Shown: one piece after another, positions 54,101 to 63,100 of the stretch
Numbering within the stretch: position 1 is the first letter of the stretch
How the letters are laid out: each line of letters starts with the position of its first letter
Assembly (NCBI GenBank): GCA_965203345.1
Contig: CBDBCK010000027.1
Span: 496,001 to 560,000, forward strand
Source of the DNA: CBDBCK01 sp965203345
Lineage (GTDB): Bacteria > Chloroflexota > Dehalococcoidia > Lucifugimonadales > Lucifugimonadaceae
Direction of reading: 5' to 3'
DNA: 64,000 nucleotides
Notes under the pieces: model-generated
The model's database searches: none
Seen by the model: only the letters and a program-made list of their open reading frames with translations
Told to the model about the DNA's origin: nothing
Position numbers and translations under genes: made by a program

Positions 54101-57100
54101 GATGACTACCGTTTGTCGGCCACTTCATTCACGTTTGGTCCTGAAGCAAGCGAAGCAACGCTGGATGTAACTGCGGTTGACGATCTGGTTGACGATGACG
54201 GGGAGAGGGTATCTCTGGATCTGATGATAGATCCTTCATCGTCCAATGTATCGTTGGGTTCTCCATCAACTGAGGAAGTGTTGATATTGGACGATGATGA
54301 AGCAGTTAATGAACGACCTGTTGCGGATGCTGGCCCTGACCAGACAGTGACGGAAGGTGTGTTGGTGACGTTAGACGGTAGCGGCAGTACGGATCCTGAA
54401 GGCGGTGCACTGTCATATTCGTGGGTTCAGGCTTCAGGTGAGACTGTGACACTGTCGGATTCTACTGTTGCCGCACCTACGTTTACTTCACCGGCTGGTC
54501 TTTCAAGAGACGCGGAGCTTTCGTTCACCCTTGTTGTGACAGATGACACTGACCAGGCAAGTGCCTCGGATACAGTATTGATAACAGTTGAAGCGTCTAA
54601 CCCTGCTGTGGTTGTGTCTTTCGTATCAGCTGATTACGCGGTATCGGAAGGATCTTCTGTGTCAGTGGGTATAGTTCTGGATATAGTACCTCGTCGTTCG
54701 GTGTCTGTAAATGTATTAGCGAGCGGTTTGGGTGGAGCCACGGAAGATGACTACCGTTTGTCGGCCACTTCATTCACGTTTGGTCCTGAAGCAAGCGAAG
54801 CAACGCTTGCTGTAACTGCGGTTGACGATTCGGCTGAGGAAGACGGAGAGAGGGTGTCTCTGGATCTGATGATAGATCCTTCATTGTCCAATGTATCGTT
54901 GGGTTCTCCATCGACTGCTGAAGTGTCAATATTGGATGACGAGGTAGTAGTTAATGAACGACCTGTTGCGGATGCTGGCCCTGATCAGACAGTAGCAGAA
55001 GGTGTGTTGGTGACGTTAGACGGTAGCGGCAGTACGGATACTGAAGGCGGTGCACTGTCATATTCGTGGGTTCAGGCTTCAGGTGAGACTGTGACACTGT
55101 CGGATTCTGCTATTGCTCAACCTACGTTTACTTCCCCGGTTGATCTTTCAAGAGACGCTGAGCTTTTGTTCACCCTAGTTGTGACAGATGACACTGACCA
55201 GACAAGTGCCATTTCGGATACAGTATTGATAACAGTTGAGGCGTCTAACCCTGCAGTGGTTGTGTCTTTCGTATCAGATGATTACGCGGTATCGGAAGGT
55301 TCTTCTGTGTCAGTGGGTATAGTTCTGGATCTGGCACCTCGTCGTTCGGTGTCTGTAAATGTACTAGCGAGCGGTTTGGGTGGAGCAACGGAAGATGATT
55401 ACATTTTGTCCTTCACTTCATTCACGTTTGGTCCTGAAGAAAGCGAAGCAACGCTTGCTGTAACTGCGGTTGACGATTCGGCTGAGGAATCCGGGGAGAG
55501 GGTGTCTCTGGATCTGATGATAGATCCTTCATTGTCCAATGTGTCTTTGGGATCTCCTTCAATTGAGGAAGTATTGCTATTGGACGACGATGAAGCAGTT
55601 AATGAACGACCTGTAGCGGATGCTGGCCCTGACCAGACAGTGACGGAAGGCGTGTTGGTGACGTTAGACGGTAGTGGCAGTACGGATCCTGAAGGCGGTG
55701 CGCTGTCATATTCCTGGGTTCAGGAGTCAGGTGAGACTGTGACACTGTCGGATTCTACTATTGCTCAACCTACGTTTACTTCCCCTGTTGATCTTTCAAG
55801 AGACGCGGAGCTTTTGTTCTCACTTGTTGTGACGGATGACGCTGACCAGACAAGTGCCATTTCGGATACATTATTGATAACGGTTGAAGCATCTACTCCT
55901 ACTGTGGTTGTGTCTTTCGTATCAGCTGATTATGAGGTATCGGAAGGATCTTCCGTGGAGGTTCTTGCAGTTCTGGATATAGTACCTCGTCGGACGGTGT
56001 CTGTAAATGTATTAGCGAGCGGTTTGGGTGGAGCCACGGAAGATGATTACATTTTGTCGGCTACTTCATTCACGTTTGGTCCTGAAGCAAGCGAAGCAAC
56101 GCTTGCTGTAACTGCGGTTGACGATTCGGCTGAGGAATCCGGGGAGAGGGTGTCTCTGGATCTGATGATAGATCCTTCATCGTTCAATGTATCGTTGGGA
56201 TCTCAGTCAACTGAGGAAGTGTTGATATTGGATGACGATGCAGCAGTTAATGAACGACCTGTAGCGGATGCTGGCCCTGACCAGACAGTGACGGAAGGCG
56301 TGTTGGTGACGTTAGACGGTAGTGGCAGTACGGATCCTGAAGGCGGTGCGCTGTCATATTCCTGGGTTCAGGAGTCAGGTGAGACTGTGACACTGTCGGA
56401 TTCTACTATTGCTCAACCTACGTTTACTTCCCCTGTTGATCTTTCAAGAGACGCGGAGCTTTTGTTCTCACTTGTTGTGACGGATGACGCTGACCAGACA
56501 AGTGCCATTTCGGATACATTATTGATAACGGTTGAAGCATCTACTCCTACTGTGGTTGTGTCTTTCGTATCAGCTGATTATGAGGTATCGGAAGGATCTT
56601 CCGTGGAGGTTCTTGCAGTTCTGGATATAGTACCTCGTCGGACGGTGTCTGTAAATGTATTAGCGAGTGGTTTGGGTGGAGCCACGGAAGATGATTACAT
56701 TTTGTCTGTCACTTCATTCACGTTTGGTCCTGAAGCAAGCGAAGCAACGCTGGTTGTAACTGCGGTTGACGATTCGGCTGACGATGACGGGGAGAGCGTG
56801 TCTCTGGATCTGATGATAGATCCTTCATCGTCCAATGTATCGTTGGGTTCTCCATCAACTGAGGAAGTGTTGATACTGGATGACGATGCAGCAGTTAATG
56901 AACGACCTGTTGCGGATGCTGGCCCTGACCAGACAGTAGCAGAAGGTGTGTTGGTGACGTTAGACGGTAGCGGCAGTACGGATACTGAAGGCGGTGCACT
57001 GTTATATTCGTGGGTTCAGGCTTCAGGTGAGACTGTGACACTGTCAGATTCTTCTGTTGCTCAACCTACGTTTACTTCCCCTGTTGATCTGTCAAGAGAC

Positions 57101-60100
57101 GCGGAGCTTTCGTTCACCCTGGTTGTGACAGATGACACTGACCAGACAAGTGCCATTTCGGATACAGTATTGATAACGGTTGAAGCTTCTAATCCTGCAG
57201 TGGTTGTGTCTTTCGTATCAGCTGATTATCAGGTATCGGAAGGTTCTTCAGTGCCAGTGGGTATAGTTCTGGATATAGTACCTCGTCGTTCGGTGTCTGT
57301 AAATGTATTAGCGAGCGGTTTGGGTGGAGCAACGGAAGATGATTACATTTTGTCCTTCACTTCATTCACGTTTGGTCCTGAAGAAAGAGAAGCAACGCTT
57401 GATGTAACTGCGGTTGATGATTCGGCTGACGATGACGGAGAGAGGGTATCTCTGGAGCTGATGATAGATTCTTCATCGTCCAATGTATCTTTGGGATCTC
57501 AGTCAACTGAGGAAGTGTTGATATTGGATGACGATGAAGCAGTTAATGAACGCCCTGTATCGGATGCTGGCCCTGACCAGACAGTGACGGAAGGTGTGTT
57601 GGTGACATTAGACGGTAGCGGCAGTACGGATCCTGAAGGCGGTGCACTGTCATATTCGTGGGTTCAGGCTTCAGGTGAGACTGTGACACTATCGGATTCT
57701 ACTATTGCTCAACCTACGTTTACTTCCCCGGTTGATCTGTCAAGAGACGCGGAGCTTTTGTTCACCCTGGTTGTGACAGATGACACTGACCAGACAAGTG
57801 CCATTTCGGATACAGTATTGATAACGGTTGAAGCATCTACTCCTACTGTGGTTGTGTCTTTCGTATCAGCTGATTATCAGGTATCGGAAGGATCTTCCGT
57901 GGAGGTTCTTGCAGTTCTGGATATGGTACCTCGTCGTTCGGTGTCTGTAAATGTATTAGCGAGCGGTTTGGGTGGAGCAACGGAAGATGATTACATTTTG
58001 TCCTTCACTTCATTCACGTTTGGTCCTGAAGCAAGAGAAGCAACGCTTGCTGTAAGTGCGGTTGAGGATTCGGCTGATGAAGACGGAGAGAGGGTATCTC
58101 TGGAGCTGATGATAGATCCTTCATCGTCCAATGTATCGTTGGGATCTCCTTCAATTGAGGAAGTATTGCTATTGGATGACGACGCAGTAGTTAATGAACG
58201 ACCTGTAGCGGATGCTGGCCCTGATCAGACAGTGGCGGAAGGTGTGTTGGTGACGTTAGACGGTAGTGGCAGTACGGATCCTGAAGGCGGTGCACTGTCA
58301 TATTCGTGGGTTCAGGCTTCAGGTGAGTCTGTGACACTGTCGGATTCTACTGTTGCTCAACCTACGTTTACTTCCCCGGTTGATCTGTCAAGAGACGCGG
58401 AGCTTTCGTTCACCCTGGTTGTGACAGATGACACTGACCAGACAAGTGCCATTTCGGATACAGTATTGATAACGGTTGAAGCATCTACTCCTACTGTAGT
58501 TGTGTCTTTCGTATCAGCTGATTATGAGGTATTGGAAGGATCTTCCGTGGAGGTTCTTGCAGTTCTGGATATAGTACCTCGTCGGACGGTGTCTGTAAAT
58601 GTATTAGCGAGTGGTTTGGGTGGAGCCACGGAAGATGACTACCGTTTGTCGGCCACTTCATTCACGTTTGGTCCTGAAGAAAGCGAAGCAACGCTGGTTG
58701 TAACTGCGATTGACGATCTGGCTGACGATGACGGAGAGAGGGTGTCTCTGGAGCTGATGATAGATTCTTCATCGTCCAATGTATCGTTGGGATCTCAGTC
58801 AACTGAGGAAGTGTTGATATTGGATGACGACGTAGTAGTTAATGAACGACCTGTTGCGGATGCTGGCCCTGACCAGACAGTGACGGAAGGTGTGTTGGTG
58901 ACGTTAGACGGTAGTGGCAGTACGGATCCTGAAGACGGTGCACTGTTATATTCGTGGGTTCAGGCTTCAGGTGAGTCTGTGATACTGTCCGATTCTGCTA
59001 TTGCTCAACCTACGTTTACTTCACCGGTTGGTCTTTCAAGAGACGCTGAGCTTTCGTTCACCCTGGTTGTGACAGATGACACTGACCAGACAAGTGCCAT
59101 TTCGGATACAGTATTGATAACGGTTGAAGCTTCTAATCCTGCAGTGGTTGTGTCTTTCGTATCAGCTGATTATCAGGTATCGGAAGGTTCTTCAGTGCCA
59201 GTGGGTATAGTTCTGGATATAGTACCTCGTCGGACGGTGTCTGTAAATGTATTAGCGAGCGGTTTGGGTGGAGCAACGGAAGATGATTACATTTTGTCCT
59301 TCACTTCATTCACGTTTGGCCCTGAAGAAAGAGAAGCAACGCTTGCTGTAACTGCGGTTGACGATTCGGCTGACGATGACGGAGAGAGGGTATCTCTGGA
59401 GCTGATGATAGATTCTTCATCGTCCAATGTATCTTTGGGATCTCAGTCAACTGAGGAAGTGTTGATATTGGATGACGATGAAGCAGTTAATGAACGCCCT
59501 GTATCGGATGCTGGCCCTGACCAGACAGTGACGGAAGGTGTGTTGGTGACATTAGACGGTAGCGGCAGTACGGATCCTGAAGGCGGTGCACTGTCATATT
59601 CGTGGGTTCAGGCTTCAGGTGAGACTGTGACACTATCGGATTCTACTATTGCTCAACCTACGTTTACTTCCCCGGTTGATCTGTCAAGAGACGCTGAGCT
59701 TTTGTTCACCCTGGTTGTGACAGATGACACTGACCAGACAAGTGCCATTTCGGATACAGTATTGATAACGGTTGAAGCATCTACTCCTACTGTGGTTGTG
59801 TCTTTCGTATCAGCTGATTATCAGGTATCGGAAGGATCTTCCGTGGAGGTTCTTGCAGTTCTGGATCTGGCACCTCGTCGTTCGGTGTCTGTAAATGTAT
59901 TAGCGAGCGGTTTGGGTGGAGCAACGGAAGATGATTACATTTTGTCCTTCACTTCATTCACGTTTGGTCCTGAAGCAAGAGAAGCAACGCTTGCTGTAAG
60001 TGCGGTTGAGGATTCGGCTGATGAAGACGGAGAGAGGGTATCTCTGGAGCTGATGATAGATCCTTCATTGTCCAATGTATCGTTGGGATCTCCTTCAATT

Positions 60101-63100
60101 GAGGAAGTATTGCTATTGGATGACGACGCAGTAGTTAATGAACGACCTGTAGCGGATGCTGGCCTTGATCAGACAGTGGCGGAAGGTGTGTTGGTGACGT
60201 TAGACGGTAGTGGCAGTACGGATCCTGAAGGCGGTGCACTGTCATATTCGTGGGTTCAGGCTTCAGGTGAGTCTGTGACACTGTCGGATTCTACTGTTGC
60301 TCAACCTACGTTTACTTCCCCGGTTGATCTGTCAAGAGACGCTGAGCTTTTGTTCACCCTGGTTGTGACAGATGACACTGACCAGACAAGTGCCATTTCG
60401 GATACAGTATTGATAACGGTTGAAGCATCTACTCCTACTGTAGTTGTGTCTTTCGTATCAGCTGATTATGAGGTATTGGAAGGATCTTCCGTGGAGGTTC
60501 TTGCAGTTCTGGATATAGTACCTCGTCGGACGGTGTCTGTAAATGTATTAGCGAGTGGTTTGGGTGGAGCAACGGAAGATGACTACCGTTTGTCGGCCAC
60601 TTCATTCACGTTTGGTCCTGAAGAAAGCGAAGCAACGCTGGTTGTAACTGCGATTGACGATCTGGCTGACGATGACGGAGAGAGGGTGTCTCTGGAGCTG
60701 ATGATAGATCCTTCATCGTCCAATGTATCGTTGGGATCTCAGTCAACTGAGGAAGTGTTGATATTGGATGACGACGTAGTAGTTAATGAACGACCTGTTG
60801 CGGATGCTGGCCCTGACCAGACAGTGACGGAAGGTGTGTTGGTGACGTTAGACGGTAGTGGCAGTACGGATCCTGAAGGCGGTGCACTGTTATATTCGTG
60901 GGTTCAGGCTTCAGGTGAGTCTGTGATACTGTCCGATTCTGCTATTGCTCAACCTACGTTTACTTCACCGGTTGGTCTTTCAAGAGACGCGGAGCTTTCG
61001 TTCACCCTGGTTGTGACAGATGACACTGACCAGACAAGTGCCATTTCGGATACAGTATTGATAACGGTTGAAGCATCTACTCCTACTGTGGTTGTGTCTT
61101 TCGTATCAGCTGATTATCAGGTATCGGAAGGTTCTTCAGTGCCAGTGGGTATAGTTCTGGATATAGTACCTCGTCGTTCGGTGTCTGTAAATGTATTAGC
61201 GAGCGGTTTGGGTGGAGCAACGGAAGATGACTACCGTTTGTCGGCCACTTCATTCACGTTTGGTCCTGAAGCAAGAGAAGCAACGCTTGCTGTAACTGCG
61301 GTTGACGATCTGGTTGACGAAGACGGGGAGAGGGTATCTCTGGAACTCATGATAGATCCTTCATCGTCCAATGTATCGTTGGGTTCTCCATCGACTGCTG
61401 AAGTGTCAATATTGGATGACGAGGTAGTAGTTAATGAACGCCCTGTTGCGGATGCTGGCCCTGACCAGACAGTGGCAGAAGGTGTGTTGGTGACATTAGA
61501 CGGTAGCGGCAGTACGGATACTGAAGGCGGTGCGCTGTCATATTCGTGGGTTCAGGCTTCAGGTGAGACTGTGACACTATCGGATTCTACTATTGCTCAA
61601 CCTACGTTTACTTCCCCGGTTGGTCTTTCAAGAGACGCGGAGCTTTCATTCTCCCTCGTTGTGACAGATGACACTGGCCAGACAAGTGCGGTTTCGGATA
61701 CAGTATTGATAACAGTTGAAGCTTCTACTCCTACTGTGGTTGTGTCTTTCGTATCAGCTGATTATGAGGCATCGGAAGGATCTTCCGTGGAGGTTCTTGC
61801 AGTTCTGGATATAGTACCTCGTCGTTCGGTGTCTGTAAATGTATTAGCGAGTGGTTTGGGTGGAGCCACGGAAGATGACTACCGTTTGTCGGCCACTTCA
61901 TTCACGTTTGGTCCTGAAGAGAGAGAAGCAACGCTTGCTGTAACTGCGGTTGACGATTCGGCTGACGATGACGGTGAGAGGGTATCTCTGGATCTGATGA
62001 TAGATCCTTCATTGTCCAATGTATCGTTGGGTTCTCCATCGACTGCTGAAGTGTCAATATTGGATGACGATGCAGTAGTTAATGAACGACCTGTAGCGGA
62101 TGCTGGCCCTGACCAGACAGTGACGGAAGGTGTGTTGGTGACGTTAGACGGTATTGGCAGTACGGATCCTGAAGGCGGTGCACTGTCATATTCGTGGGTT
62201 CAGGCTTCAGGTGAGACTGTGATACTGTCCGATTCTGCTATTGCTCAACCTACGTTTACTTCCCCTGTTGATCTGTCAAGAGACGCTGAGCTTTTGTTCA
62301 CCCTGGTTGTGACAGATGACACTGACCAGACAAGTGCCATTTCGGATACAGTATTGATAACAGTTGAAGCATCTACTCCTACTGTGGTTGTGTCTTTCGT
62401 ATCAGCTGATTATCAGGTATTGGAAGGATCTTCAGTGGAGGTTCTTGCAGTTCTGGATATAGCACCTCGTCGGACGGTGTCTGTAAATGTATTAGCGAGC
62501 GGTTTGGGTGGAGCCACGGAAGATGACTACCGTTTGTCGGCCACTTCATTCACGTTTGGTCCTGAAGCAAGCGAAGCAACGCTTGCGGTAAGTGCGGTTG
62601 ACGATTCGGCTGACGATGACGGGGAGAGCGTGTCTCTGGATCTGATGATAGATTCTTCATCGTCCAATGTATCGTTGGGTTCTCCATCGACTGCTGAAGT
62701 GTCAATATTGGATGACGACGCAGTAGTTAATGAACGACCTGTTGCAGATGCTGGCCCTGACCAGACAGTGACGGAAGGTGTGTTGGTGACGTTAGACGGT
62801 AGTGGCAGTACGGATCCTGAAGGCGATGCACTGTCATATTCGTGGGTTCAGGCTTCAGGTGAGGCTGTGACACTGTCGGATTCTTCTATTGCTCAACCTA
62901 CGTTTACTTCCCCGGTTGATCTTTCAAGAGACGCTGAGCTTTTGTTCACCCTAGTTGTGACAGATGACACTGACCAGACAAGTGCCATTTCGGATACAGT
63001 ATTGATAACGGTTGAAGCATCTACTCCTACTGTGGTTGTGTCTTTCGTATCAGCTGATTATCAGGTATTGGAAGGATCTTCTGTGGAGGTTCTTGCAGTT

